The position numbers were made by a program, and so were the translations under genes. Shown one piece after another: positions 19,288 through 27,094 of a DNA stretch of 64,000 nt (positions are counted from its first letter, which is position 1; every line of letters begins with the position of its first letter). The notes below the pieces were generated by a model. The model did no database searches. It saw only the letters and a list, made by a program, of their open reading frames with translations, and was not told the DNA's origin. This stretch comes from Lacticaseibacillus pabuli (GTDB taxonomy: Bacteria > Bacillota > Bacilli > Lactobacillales > Lactobacillaceae). The DNA lies in NCBI RefSeq assembly GCF_028736235.1, contig NZ_CP117884.1, positions 2,108,001-2,172,000 of the forward strand, in the 5' to 3' direction.

Positions 19288-20810
19288 AGAGTATTCCTCC
19301 CTTTAAGCTTCAGTGGCAATCCATAGACCGCCTCAAAGAAGTGTCCCTTTTGCGTTAAGGACCATTTTTCCAATTCCAAACTCTCGTGGGTGGTGGCGGT
19401 AATCGTCACCTTTTCACCCCGAGTTGAAATTGCGATGGCATCAATCTTCTGGCGACGAGAGGCATCGAGCGCGTCAGCCACACGTAGCAGGGCCGACAAT
19501 TTGGCCACGACCAAACGATCACTCCCACGCAGGTTGCGCTGACCTGACAACACAACCTGTGGAATATCACTGGTGTGGTAGCGCGCAATTGTCGCGACGA
19601 TGCGTTGCTCACGACCAGACAGGCCCACAATGTCGGACGACAGAATAATATATTCCGTGTTCTTGCCGTGTTGGTGCGTATCAATGTAACTGCCAATGTC
19701 CGTAATCAGCGCCGCTGTTTGCAGAAGGAGCCGTTCGCGCTTGCCTAGACCGTGCAACTTGTGCAGACGGTCAAAGAGCTGCAGTGCGAAGGTCACCGTC
19801 GCGTCGCGGTGGGCTTCATCCACGTGGTACCAATTCGACAGCGTCAGTGCGGATGAAATGGTTTCATCCGTTGGGTCGAACTTGACGGCTTTACTCCCCG
19901 CCGCCAGCGCTGTGTTGACTTCCAGCCCATCAATAATACGCAAGTTAGAAATCGATACCGCGTCTGGATCCAGCTGGCGAATCAACTGGTGAACCAGCGT
20001 GATCGTTGGCAGCACCTGTTCAATAAAGTCTGGGTCGATGTTGTATTTCTTGGTCAGGAACTGGTCGGATGCGTGCGTGACGGTGCGATACGTGTCACTA
20101 AACTCGTCCAGCTTGAGTTCGGCAGCGCGTTTGTCAGGCCAAATATCACCCAACGAACGCAAGGAGCTCCCCATCAAAATCATGTGCTTGTAGTCGTGGC
20201 GTTCTGGCAACAAGCGAATGAAGTCCAGAATCCGGCTGTCGATGAATTCACGCAAGATATCAACGTAATTATCGGCGGAACGCTGGACATCCTTGAGCGC
20301 TTCAACAACGCGCAGTGGCCCTAATTTCAGGTTCCGTGAAAAGCTAAACCGACCGTCGTTAAACGCAATCAGCTCAACCGTCCCACCGCCGATATCGACG
20401 AGGACGGTACCCTCTTGCATTAACTGATCAAAGTGCGGAAAGTTCTGCACGACCGCACTACTCCGGTGATAGGCTTCTTCTGGAATGGCCAGTCGGTGTA
20501 CCCACACGCCCGTGCGGTTCATCAGCTGGTCACGAACAAACTCGCCGTTTTCGGCGCCAAAGAAGGTCTGACCGCCGTACGCCTCGTAGTTACGTACCCC
20601 ATAATCCGCAAAGCTCTGTTTGATGGCCAGCAGCGCGTCTTGAATCGCTGCGGTCATTCCCGCGGACAGGAAATGTTGACTGAAAACTTCTTCCCCGATG
20701 GCAACGGGGTATGATCCTGCCTCGATTTGGTTCAGGTTCTTTGTGTCGGTGATACTGAAACTGATCCCTTGGCTCTCAATAACAACTAAGCCGTGAATTG
20801 TATCTGCCAC
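19284..20810 (-). CDS. ppx: Exopolyphosphatase, long form with HD-like domain
   Basis: A 508-residue Ppx/GppA protein, first gene of the polyphosphate operon. The N-terminal phosphate-1 strand is degenerate (GLVVIESQGISFSI instead of IDLGSNS), but phosphate-2 is well kept (VDIGGGTVELIAF). The C-terminal third (from about residue 320) is the HD-like helical domain seen in long exopolyphosphatases (YIDTHQHGKNTEYII and IARYHTSD). The start is GTG at 20810 behind GCGGGT, a weak site similar to the one before purE. Two Ppx paralogues of different build around one Ppk is the noteworthy point. Whether this copy degrades polyphosphate or regulates the operon cannot be told from sequence. Confidence 0.87.
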   Translation of the reverse strand: MADTIHGLVVIESQGISFSITDTKNLNQIEAGSYPVAIGEEVFSQHFLSAGMTAAIQDALLAIKQSFADYGVRNYEAYGGQTFFGAENGEFVRDQLMNRTGVWVHRLAIPEEAYHRSSAVVQNFPHFDQLMQEGTVLVDIGGGTVELIAFNDGRFSFSRNLKLGPLRVVEALKDVQRSADNYVDILREFIDSRILDFIRLLPERHDYKHMILMGSSLRSLGDIWPDKRAAELKLDEFSDTYRTVTHASDQFLTKKYNIDPDFIEQVLPTITLVHQLIRQLDPDAVSISNLRIIDGLEVNTALAAGSKAVKFDPTDETISSALTLSNWYHVDEAHRDATVTFALQLFDRLHKLHGLGKRERLLLQTAALITDIGSYIDTHQHGKNTEYIILSSDIVGLSGREQRIVATIARYHTSDIPQVVLSGQRNLRGSDRLVVAKLSALLRVADALDASRRQKIDAIAISTRGEKVTITATTHESLELEKWSLTQKGHFFEAVYGLPLKLKGRNTL

Positions 20811-20860
20811 ATTTATTACCCGCTTTCGTTAAACACCCTTTGTACATCCATAATACCACC

Positions 20861-20922
20861 AAAGAAAAAGCTAGAAACAACACACTTTGCCCCAATTGTT
20901 GAGCTGATGCGTTTTTCTAGCT
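20861..20922 (-). terminator. Terminator of thyA-dfrA
   Basis: On the minus strand AGCTAGAAA (20922-20914) pairs with TTTCTAGCT (20877-20869), with an inner hairpin in the loop, and is followed by TTTTCTTT. Confidence 0.75.
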
Positions 20923-20933
20923 AAGTGTCATCT

Positions 20934-21425
20934 CTATTTTTTCCGCCGCCACGTTTCAAAAACATGGCTCAGCTGTGGATCAGCATTTGGCACGACCATT
21001 GTGTCATCAAGGACAAAATCATTCCAGTTGAGTTTAGGCATCTCGGTATCGCCGTCAAACGCGCCTGCCAGCCGTGTGATATAAAGCGTATCCGCGTCGT
21101 CAGCAAAAAGTTTGAATACTTCGCTGCCCCCACCAATAAAAAGCTGCTGATCCGGATGTTTTGCCGCATAATCGAGTGCAGCTTGACGGTCATTCACCAC
21201 AACGCAACCGTCAGGGTTAAAGTCTGTCTTGCGGGTTAAGACAACATTTGTCCGGCCAGGTAAGGGCTTGGTCGGCATCCCATCATAGGTTTTACGCCCC
21301 ATAAGCAAAATCTGGCCGAGAGTGCGCTGCTTAAAAAGCTGTAAGTCATCGCGCAGGTGCCATGGCAGCTTACCATCCTTGCCGATGATGCCGTTGCGGT
21401 CTTGCGCCCATATAAAGGCTATCAT
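20934..21425 (-). CDS. dfrA: Dihydrofolate reductase
   Basis: NADPH-dependent reductase that regenerates tetrahydrofolate from the dihydrofolate made by thymidylate synthase. The 163-residue protein closely follows the Lactobacillus casei DHFR pattern: MIAFIWAQDRNGIIGKDGKL, catalytic D26 in PWHLRDD, LLMGRKTYDGMP, and the NADPH-binding IGGGSEVFKLF. ATG follows GGAGG. It lies 12 bases after thyA, and the two form an operon that closes the thymidylate cycle. No trimethoprim-resistance feature was judged. Confidence 0.97.
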   Translation of the reverse strand: MIAFIWAQDRNGIIGKDGKLPWHLRDDLQLFKQRTLGQILLMGRKTYDGMPTKPLPGRTNVVLTRKTDFNPDGCVVVNDRQAALDYAAKHPDQQLFIGGGSEVFKLFADDADTLYITRLAGAFDGDTEMPKLNWNDFVLDDTMVVPNADPQLSHVFETWRRKK

Positions 21426-21437
21426 ATCAGTTACCTC

Positions 21438-22388
21438 CTAGACCGCCACCGGTGCCTTAATCGCCGGCTGGGGGTCGTAACCCTGTAGCTTGATATCGCG
21501 CATCTCAAAGTCTTCGAGCTTCGTCTTATCCGGATTCAGCCACAGCTTCGGCGCTTCGCCCGGTGTGCGGGATAACTGCTCACGCACTTGTTCGAGATGG
21601 TTGCTGTAGATATGGGCATCCCCTAACGTGTGGATGAACTCGCCAACTTCCAGCCCAGTCTCACGGGCCACCATGCTCAGTAGGAGTGCGTAGCTGGAAA
21701 TGTTGAACGGTACCCCTAGGAACATGTCACCAGAGCGCTGGTACAGCTGCAAGGAAATCTTGCCATCGTTCACGTAGAACTGGTAAAGCGTGTGGCATGG
21801 TGGCAAAGCCATCGTCGGCACGTCTTCCGGATTCCACGCGCTCACAATCAGCCGGCGAGAATCAGGATTACGCTTGATTTCCGCAATCACGTCGCCAAGC
21901 TGGTCAATCGTATCGCCTGTCGTCGTCTTCCAGGCCCGCCATTGGCTCCCGTAAACCAGCCCCAAATCGCCGTACTTAGCGTCAAAGGCATCGTCGATCA
22001 AAATCCGCTCGTCGAAGGCCTTCTTTTCCGCCTGGTAAGCCGCCGCAAAGTCAGCGTCTTTCAGAGAGCGGCGGCCAAAGTCGGTCATGTCTGGGCCGTG
22101 GTATTCGTCAGATTCGACCCACTTCTTAAAGGCCCACTCGTCCCAGATATGGTTCTTGTGCTGGAGCAAAAAGCGGATATTTGTGTCGCCATGCAGGAAC
22201 CAAAGCAGTTCTGATTTGATTAGTCCGAACGGTACCTTCTTGGTCGTCAATTGCGGAAAGCCTTCGCTCAGATCAAAACGCATCTGCGCGCCAAACAGGC
22301 TGTAAGTGCCCGTTCCGGTGCGATCACCCTTGAAGTGGCCCTCGTCCATAATCTTCTGCAGCAAATCCAAGTACGGTTGTTCCAGCAT
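21438..22388 (-). CDS. thyA: Thymidylate synthase
   Basis: ThyA methylates dUMP with methylenetetrahydrofolate. At 316 residues it has the same length as the L. casei enzyme, including the roughly 50-residue insertion in the small domain ([20 protein letters not shown] onward) that E. coli ThyA lacks. The catalytic cysteine is in [12 protein letters not shown] and the dUMP-binding arginines in [16 protein letters not shown] follows GGAGG. First gene of thyA-dfrA, divergent from the MerR/TipAS gene. Confidence 0.97.
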   Translation of the reverse strand: MLEQPYLDLLQKIMDEGHFKGDRTGTGTYSLFGAQMRFDLSEGFPQLTTKKVPFGLIKSELLWFLHGDTNIRFLLQHKNHIWDEWAFKKWVESDEYHGPDMTDFGRRSLKDADFAAAYQAEKKAFDERILIDDAFDAKYGDLGLVYGSQWRAWKTTTGDTIDQLGDVIAEIKRNPDSRRLIVSAWNPEDVPTMALPPCHTLYQFYVNDGKISLQLYQRSGDMFLGVPFNISSYALLLSMVARETGLEVGEFIHTLGDAHIYSNHLEQVREQLSRTPGEAPKLWLNPDKTKLEDFEMRDIKLQGYDPQPAIKAPVAV

Positions 22389-22515
22389 GCGCGTCTCCTC
22401 CGGTATTCGTTATTAATTCTCTTTCCAGTATACACACGCCACAGGGCAAATGCACCCGTTAAGTGTGCCGCTTTTATAGTAGAATTTAGGTGCAAAACTT
22501 TCTCGACTAAGGGAC

Positions 22516-22546
22516 TTGACCTTCACGTTGCGTCAGGCCTTAAGCT
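22516..22546 (+). promoter_or_regulatory. MerR-type promoter with 19-bp spacer
   Basis: TTGACC (22516-22521) and TAAGCT (22541-22546) are separated by 19 bases, 2 more than optimal. The spacer holds an imperfect dyad, CCTTCACG/CGTCAGG. Long-spacer promoters with a dyad between the boxes are the hallmark of MerR-family activation by DNA untwisting, and the gene that follows encodes a MerR protein, so autoregulation is likely. Confidence 0.78.
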
Positions 22547-22565
22547 AACTTGTGAGGTGAGCAAA

Positions 22566-23330
22566 ATGACATACAGTATTGGTGAATTTGCCCGGTTAAG
22601 CGGCGTCAGTGAACGCACGCTGCGGTATTATCACGAGCGTGGGTTACTGCGCCCGCAAGTTGACGCGAACGGATACCGCCAGTTCGACTCAGCAGACGCC
22701 GACCGCTTGCAATTAATTCAATTCTACACAGCGCTCGGTTTACCGCTCGCAAAAGTAGCGGATTTGCTAAATGCGGGTCCAGACGAGCGTATCGCGGCGC
22801 TAAGGGAGCAGCGCACTGCCTTAGCAGCCCGCCAGGCCAAACTGACGCGTCTACTCACCCAAGTCGATAGCACATTAGCCAATCAGGAGGGTCGATCCAT
22901 GACAGATACAGAAAAATTTGCCGCATTCAAACAAGACGCACTACGCCGCAACGACGCGAACTTTGGTGCCGAAGTGACCGCAAAATATGGTGCGACTGCA
23001 AAAGAAAAGAGTGACCAACGTTTCGCCGGACTCAGCGAGGCGGATTATCAACGCGGCCAAGAAGCAGAGACAGCCTTGGTTACCGACCTACAGCGCGCCC
23101 TGGCCAGTAACACGGAACCAACGGCCGCGGCACTCACTCAGATTTACGCTGATCACCGCGCTTGGCTGGAAGTGATGTGGTCGCAATACAGCCCAGAGAT
23201 GCACCGCAACTTAATGACGATGTACGAAGCGGACTCGCGCTTTGCTGATTACTACAACGACAAGGTCGGCAGCGCAAAGGCAACCGCGCTACTCATCAAA
23301 GCAGTACGCGCGAACACACCAGCACAATAA
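22566..23330 (+). CDS. MerR family regulator with TipAS drug-recognition domain
   Basis: A 254-residue transcription activator. Residues 1-70 form the winged helix MerR DNA-binding domain (YSIGEFARLSGVSERTLRYYHERGLLRP), then a coiled-coil dimer helix, then a TipAS-like globin-fold domain from about residue 120 (AEVTAKYGATAKEKSDQRF). TipAS domains in related proteins bind hydrophobic or thiopeptide antibiotics and switch on defence genes. The start at 22566 follows GAGGTGAG; the longer frame from 22251 runs through thyA antisense. Its promoter has the 19-bp MerR spacing. The MATE pump converges from the other side and may or may not be a target. Confidence 0.88.
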   Translation: MTYSIGEFARLSGVSERTLRYYHERGLLRPQVDANGYRQFDSADADRLQLIQFYTALGLPLAKVADLLNAGPDERIAALREQRTALAARQAKLTRLLTQVDSTLANQEGRSMTDTEKFAAFKQDALRRNDANFGAEVTAKYGATAKEKSDQRFAGLSEADYQRGQEAETALVTDLQRALASNTEPTAAALTQIYADHRAWLEVMWSQYSPEMHRNLMTMYEADSRFADYYNDKVGSAKATALLIKAVRANTPAQ

Positions 23331-23337
23331 GCATGAA

Positions 23338-23367
23338 AAAGAGGAACGGCGAACGCCGTTCCTCTTT
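23338..23367. terminator. Bidirectional terminator between TipAS and MATE genes
   Basis: A perfect 13-bp stem AAAGAGGAACGGC with a GAAC loop. The minus-strand side ends in five T residues and the plus-strand side in TTTATT, so it serves both convergent genes. Confidence 0.9.
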
Positions 23368-23372
23368 ATTTA

Positions 23373-24734
23373 TTACTGCGGCGTACCCTCAGCTAACGCC
23401 TTGGCCTCCCGCTGTTTCAACTGCCGCATCGTCCGCAAGTAACTCATGATGAGAACTGCGACAGAACCAATCCAAGCAAGTGGGTTGGCCATCGACGCGC
23501 CGGCAAAACCAAACATCGGCACCAAAACGAGCCCTGCGAAAATACGCATGATCAATTCGAACACCCCAGCAATCGTTGGCACGAGGGTCTGCCCCAATCC
23601 TTGTAGCGCATACCGCGTCGTGAACAGGATGGCCAGGAACCAGTACATACTGGAATTGAAGTGGAAGTAAGTTTGTGCCAAATTGGTAACCGCCGGATCG
23701 TTCGGCCCGATGAAAATGTTCACCAACGGCCGGCCAAATACGATAATCAACGCACCCAGTGCCGCAGAAATACCGCAATTCAACAGAAGTGTTTGCTTAA
23801 TCCCCTTCCGGATACGACCAAACTGGCGTGCACCCAGGTTCTGAGCACAATAGGTTGCCATCGTAACCCCAAAACTGGACGCCGGCATCGTGGCGAGCTG
23901 GTCAATTCGACCGGCAGCCGTATAAGCCGCAACCGCATTGGTGCCCAGAGTGTTCAGCATCACCTGAATGATGACGGAGCCAATCGCGATGATGGACATC
24001 TGAAATCCCATGGGCAAACCGAGCTTCAGCTGCAGCTTGATTTCCTTAGGGTCAATCTTCATGTCCTTGCGGTGAACTTGCAATGCCGGAATCCGCCGGT
24101 AAATGTAGATCACACAGCAGATCGAACTGAATACCTGCGCCGTGACGGTTGCCAACCCCGCACCGGCCACGCCCATGTGCATCTGGAGAATGAATAGGAA
24201 ATCCAGCGCAATGTTGACGATACAGGCAATGACCAGGAAAAACAGCGGCGTCCGCGAGTCACCTAACGCCCGGATTTGGTTACTGAGCATGTTAAATGCC
24301 ATCGCGGCGGCAAACCCAGCAAAGATGATGCGCACAAAAGCGGCCGAATCGTTGATAATGGCGGCTGGCGTTTGCATGAGTCGCAAGAGCGGCATGGTGC
24401 CCAGCACCGCAAGCGCCGTGAGAACGACGGACAAGCCGATGCTAATCCAGATACTAGCCACAAAGCTGCGCTTCACGCGTTCCATATCGCGGGCACCAAA
24501 GGCCTGGGCAGTCGGAATTGACAGCCCCGAACTGGTCCCCTGGGCAAAGCCAATGACTAGGAAAGTCAGGCTACCCGTTGCCCCAACAGCTGCCAGCGCG
24601 TTAACGCTGATGAAACGGCCCACAAACAGGGCGTCCATAAAGCTATAGAGTTGTTGAAATATATTTCCTATTAATAGTGGAATCGTAAAGGTAATAATGT
24701 GACGGAGTGAATTCCCGTGAGCCATCGAACGCAT
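23373..24734 (-). CDS. MATE family efflux transporter
   Basis: A 453-residue, 12-helix multidrug and toxic compound extrusion protein. The N-terminus ITFTIPLLIGNIFQQLYSFMDALFVGRFI and its repeat in the second half (KLGLPMGFQMSIIAIGSVIIQV...) are the two MATE bundles. The subfamily resembles the DinF/NorM-like branch common in Firmicutes. Such pumps exchange Na+ or H+ for cationic drugs or metabolites; the substrate is not apparent. ATG at 24734 follows GGAGG; a second ATG at 24725 is possible. The last 15 residues are charged and cytoplasmic. Confidence 0.92.
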   Translation of the reverse strand: MRSMAHGNSLRHIITFTIPLLIGNIFQQLYSFMDALFVGRFISVNALAAVGATGSLTFLVIGFAQGTSSGLSIPTAQAFGARDMERVKRSFVASIWISIGLSVVLTALAVLGTMPLLRLMQTPAAIINDSAAFVRIIFAGFAAAMAFNMLSNQIRALGDSRTPLFFLVIACIVNIALDFLFILQMHMGVAGAGLATVTAQVFSSICCVIYIYRRIPALQVHRKDMKIDPKEIKLQLKLGLPMGFQMSIIAIGSVIIQVMLNTLGTNAVAAYTAAGRIDQLATMPASSFGVTMATYCAQNLGARQFGRIRKGIKQTLLLNCGISAALGALIIVFGRPLVNIFIGPNDPAVTNLAQTYFHFNSSMYWFLAILFTTRYALQGLGQTLVPTIAGVFELIMRIFAGLVLVPMFGFAGASMANPLAWIGSVAVLIMSYLRTMRQLKQREAKALAEGTPQ

Positions 24735-24803
24735 TGCTTTTTTCCTCCAACTAAAACTTTCTTACGGACCGTTATCTGACCACCAGCAATTAGACGCAAA
24801 TGG

Positions 24804-24809
24804 TATGAT
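24804..24809 (+). promoter_or_regulatory. Extended -10 box upstream of the 24840 gene
   Basis: TGGTATGAT combines a TATGAT -10 with a TGn extension, which lowers the need for a -35 box. It lies 30 bases before the start codon. Confidence 0.5.
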
Positions 24810-24839
24810 GAGTTCATCAACATTCAAAGGAGCATGATT

Positions 24840-25712
24840 ATGCCAGCAAAAGCCACTCGCAAACGAACGCAAAACGCGCGCATTACTAAGCGGACACCGC
24901 GTCAAAAAGATCATAAATTGCAGCGGCGGTTGGTCACTTTCCTACTTGCACTTGTCGTCATTTGTGGCGTTGGTGTGGTGGGATTGCGTGCAACTGCACT
25001 AAACGAAGATTTTACCACGCAAACGCTATCAACGGGGGATAATTTAACACAAATCGAGTCCCAAATCCAAAAAGCCGCCGGGAGCAGTTTGACCAACATT
25101 CCCGGAGCCAGCACAATTGTGTCGCGAACCATCAGTGAGGACACGACTAAGGCCCTTGTTTCCGCAGCTGTCACGGACGTTTACAGCAATACGACCGCAC
25201 AAATTGATTTCACCAAGATGGACGCTGCTGTCCGCAGTGCGCTGACCAGTTCCGCAACTGGCCTGGCTGCTACTTTGGCTGATAGTGTCGCCAACAGTCT
25301 GTTACCCGAACTACACAGCTATTTCAACACGCAACTTGCCAACCAGACGCAAGAAGCACGTAACGAACTGCAGGATTTGAAATCTGACGTCAACGCCGTC
25401 ATCGTGCCACTCGTGGTGATTGCCGCCGTGCTACTAATCTGGCTGCTCTTAGTCGCTGGCGGATTAGGCCGTTTCCTCCACAATGTCGGGTGGAGCGGAC
25501 TGATTGGTGGTGTCGCAGGCCTCGCTTTGACGCAGGTTGCCATGCAACTCCCGCAAGTCACTAAGCTCGCTGCTAAGGCAGGAGATTTGCAAGATGTTGC
25601 CCGTAGTTACATGGCGGCCGTTGTTAACCATATGAGCGGCTACTACCTGATTGCAGGTGGGATTGGCCTCGCACTCATGCTGATCACGATTCCGCTCATG
25701 CGGCGCCGTTAA
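24840..25712 (+). CDS. Membrane protein of unknown function
   Basis: A 290-residue protein I do not recognise. It has a very basic cytoplasmic N-terminus (about 30 residues rich in K/R), a first membrane helix (VTFLLALVVICGVGVVGL), an extracellular region of about 140 residues with Ser/Thr/Ala-rich helices, then three membrane helices near residues 185-207, 212-232 and 262-286. The topology resembles small envelope proteins of lactobacilli annotated only as membrane proteins. Start at 24840 follows AAAGGAG by 7 bases; an ATG 6 bases earlier is too close to the site. It has its own promoter and terminator. Confidence 0.75.
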   Translation: MPAKATRKRTQNARITKRTPRQKDHKLQRRLVTFLLALVVICGVGVVGLRATALNEDFTTQTLSTGDNLTQIESQIQKAAGSSLTNIPGASTIVSRTISEDTTKALVSAAVTDVYSNTTAQIDFTKMDAAVRSALTSSATGLAATLADSVANSLLPELHSYFNTQLANQTQEARNELQDLKSDVNAVIVPLVVIAAVLLIWLLLVAGGLGRFLHNVGWSGLIGGVAGLALTQVAMQLPQVTKLAAKAGDLQDVARSYMAAVVNHMSGYYLIAGGIGLALMLITIPLMRRR

Positions 25713-25732
25713 ATTACACTGTCAATGAACTT

Positions 25733-25757
25733 GCCATCCTCAGGGGTGGCTTTTCTT
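25733..25757 (+). terminator. Terminator after the 24840 gene
   Basis: A 7-bp stem GCCATCC/GGGTGGC (one G-U pair) is followed by TTTTCTT. Confidence 0.7.
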
Positions 25758-25830
25758 ATGCAGTTAGCTAACACATTTGTTCAATTTGTTCGATTGTATC
25801 CTGCCATGGCCGTTAATTAGAATATTAGTG

Positions 25831-25859
25831 TTGTGATAAATTCCATTATTCTGTAATAT
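25831..25859 (+). promoter_or_regulatory. Promoter of the 25911 gene
   Basis: TTGTGA and TAATAT are separated by 17 bases, about 50 bases before the start codon, in an AT-rich spacer. Confidence 0.6.
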
Positions 25860-25910
25860 TTAAGCTTGTGCGACGCGCACAACACATAGATCTTTTGGAG
25901 GAATTTCATC

Positions 25911-26570
25911 ATGGTATTTTGGGCAATTTTATTCGCAGTTATGGCAATTGGTGCCATCGCCGCAATCATTTATCAAGTGGTTCACAAGCAGAACGCTGTG
26001 TGGCCGATTCTCATGGCAATCGTGTTCTGTTCATTCAGCCTCGCCTGCATGAACAGCTACCACAACCAGCAATCAGCCACTTCAAGTCCTGCGCCAAGTC
26101 AACACGAGGCAAAGTCATCAGACACGGACGCCACCGACGATGAGGACAGCGATACGAGAGACGAAGAGGCTGACGCATCATCCGATACCGATGATACAGA
26201 GGCCAGCTCATCCTCATCAAGCGCGACATCATCGTCAAGCACGACAACCAGCACGCCAAGCGCTAGTTACTCAGCACCGGCAGCTAGTAGTAGCTCATCC
26301 GCGACATCATCCAGCCACTACACCCCAACCGGCCGTGGTGTCACCAATAACCAACGCTCCGGTGGCGGTCGCAACTATGCCTACAAGCCAGTTCCCCAGA
26401 CCGGCAGTAGTGAAACCGTCTACGTCAGTGCCAGCATCCCCGGTCGTTACCACAAAGATCCGAACTGCCGTGGCCTCCAGCGTTACGGCGGCGTGCAAAC
26501 CATGACCTTATCCCAAGCACAGGCACAAGGCTACCGCGCCTTTTGTGCTTACGAACGCTACGGCAACTAG
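25911..26570 (+). CDS. Membrane-anchored protein with Ser/Asp-rich stalk and C-terminal His/Cys domain
   Basis: A 219-residue envelope protein. Two hydrophobic helices (about 3-24 and 31-47) are followed by a roughly 110-residue low-complexity stalk of Ser, Thr, Asp and Glu, then a compact C-terminal domain of about 50 residues: VYVSASIPGRYHKDPNCRG, then TLSQAQAQGYRAFCAYE. This H-x4-C...C pattern with a ...LSxAxAxGY... helix occurs at the ends of several Gram-positive nuclease and competence-type proteins and may bind a metal. Function is unknown. GGAGG precedes ATG. No LPxTG motif is present. Confidence 0.75.
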   Translation: MVFWAILFAVMAIGAIAAIIYQVVHKQNAVWPILMAIVFCSFSLACMNSYHNQQSATSSPAPSQHEAKSSDTDATDDEDSDTRDEEADASSDTDDTEASSSSSSATSSSSTTTSTPSASYSAPAASSSSSATSSSHYTPTGRGVTNNQRSGGGRNYAYKPVPQTGSSETVYVSASIPGRYHKDPNCRGLQRYGGVQTMTLSQAQAQGYRAFCAYERYGN

Positions 26571-26623
26571 GTCGACGTCACTTCACAATCGTGACCATTA
26601 AATGCATAAATCGACAATATACA

Positions 26624-26663
26624 AAAACAAGCAATCCGGTTTTCACCGGGTTGCTTGTTTTCT
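26624..26663 (+). terminator. Terminator after the 25911 gene
   Basis: A long stem (AAAACAAGCAAYCCGG paired with its complement, about 16 bp with wobble) is followed by TTTTCTT. Confidence 0.85.
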
Positions 26664-26695
26664 TATCCTAAGAACGACGAGAATGTCGTATTTGT

Positions 26696-26827
26696 TTACT
26701 TCAATGACTGAATTCGACGCAATGCGTCGTACTTCGCGTCACTCGGAAATTGATCATCGACATCCCACCGCTTACTTGCAAGCACTACGAGTGCAAAAAT
26801 GACCAAACCAATAATCGCTAGAATCAT
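26696..26827 (-). CDS. 43-residue single-span membrane peptide
   Basis: A short gene of 44 codons. ATG at 26827 follows a clear GGAGGG site (26836-26841 region) by 7 bases. The product has one membrane helix, MILAIIGLVIFALVVLASKR, then an acidic, soluble tail WDVDDQFPSDAKYDALRRIQ. Codon use is normal for the genome. It has a plausible promoter (26878-26906) and an array of repeated motifs immediately upstream, suggesting regulated expression of a small membrane regulator or stress peptide. I do not recognise its family. Confidence 0.68.
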   Translation of the reverse strand: MILAIIGLVIFALVVLASKRWDVDDQFPSDAKYDALRRIQSLK

Positions 26828-26877
26828 GATCAAACCCTCCTGTCTATATGGTGTGTCTCTCACACCGTCCGAATGCT

Positions 26878-26906
26878 ATCTTAGTGGCTTTGCGTTCTTA
26901 ATACAA
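26878..26906 (-). promoter_or_regulatory. Promoter of the 43-residue peptide gene
   Basis: On the minus strand TTGTAT (26906-26901) and TAAGAT (26883-26878) are separated by 17 bases. A further hairpin GGTGTG...CACACC lies in the leader (about 26850-26866). Confidence 0.5.
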
Positions 26907-26916
26907 GAATAATGCG

Positions 26917-27008
26917 CTAAGCATTGCATAAGACTTTAGACAGTTTCAGAAAAAGAGCTTGCTCATAAATTTGCTTATATCTAAGCAATCTCTAAGCATG
27001 TTGCTTAG
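26917..27008. promoter_or_regulatory. Phased CTAAGCA repeat array (putative operator)
   Basis: Five copies of CTAAGCA or its complement TGCTTAG (four full, one TGCTTA) occur at 26917, 26972, 26981, 26992 and 27002. The last four are spaced 9-11 bp apart, about one helical turn, and the array sits directly upstream of the -35 box of the small peptide gene. This is the layout of an activator or response-regulator binding array; the regulator is not identified. Confidence 0.5.
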
Positions 27009-27028
27009 AAACTGCCCATTAAACACAA

Positions 27029-27062
27029 AGAAGCGTGAATCGACAACTCGACTCACGCTTCT
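27029..27062 (-). terminator. Terminator of lemA-TPM operon
   Basis: A 15-bp stem AGAAGCGTGARTCGA with one mismatch and a 4-base loop, followed on the minus strand by TTGTGTTT. The plus-strand tail is also T-rich. Confidence 0.75.
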
Positions 27063-27094
27063 GTTTTGAATTCTTATTTTACGATAACAATCGA

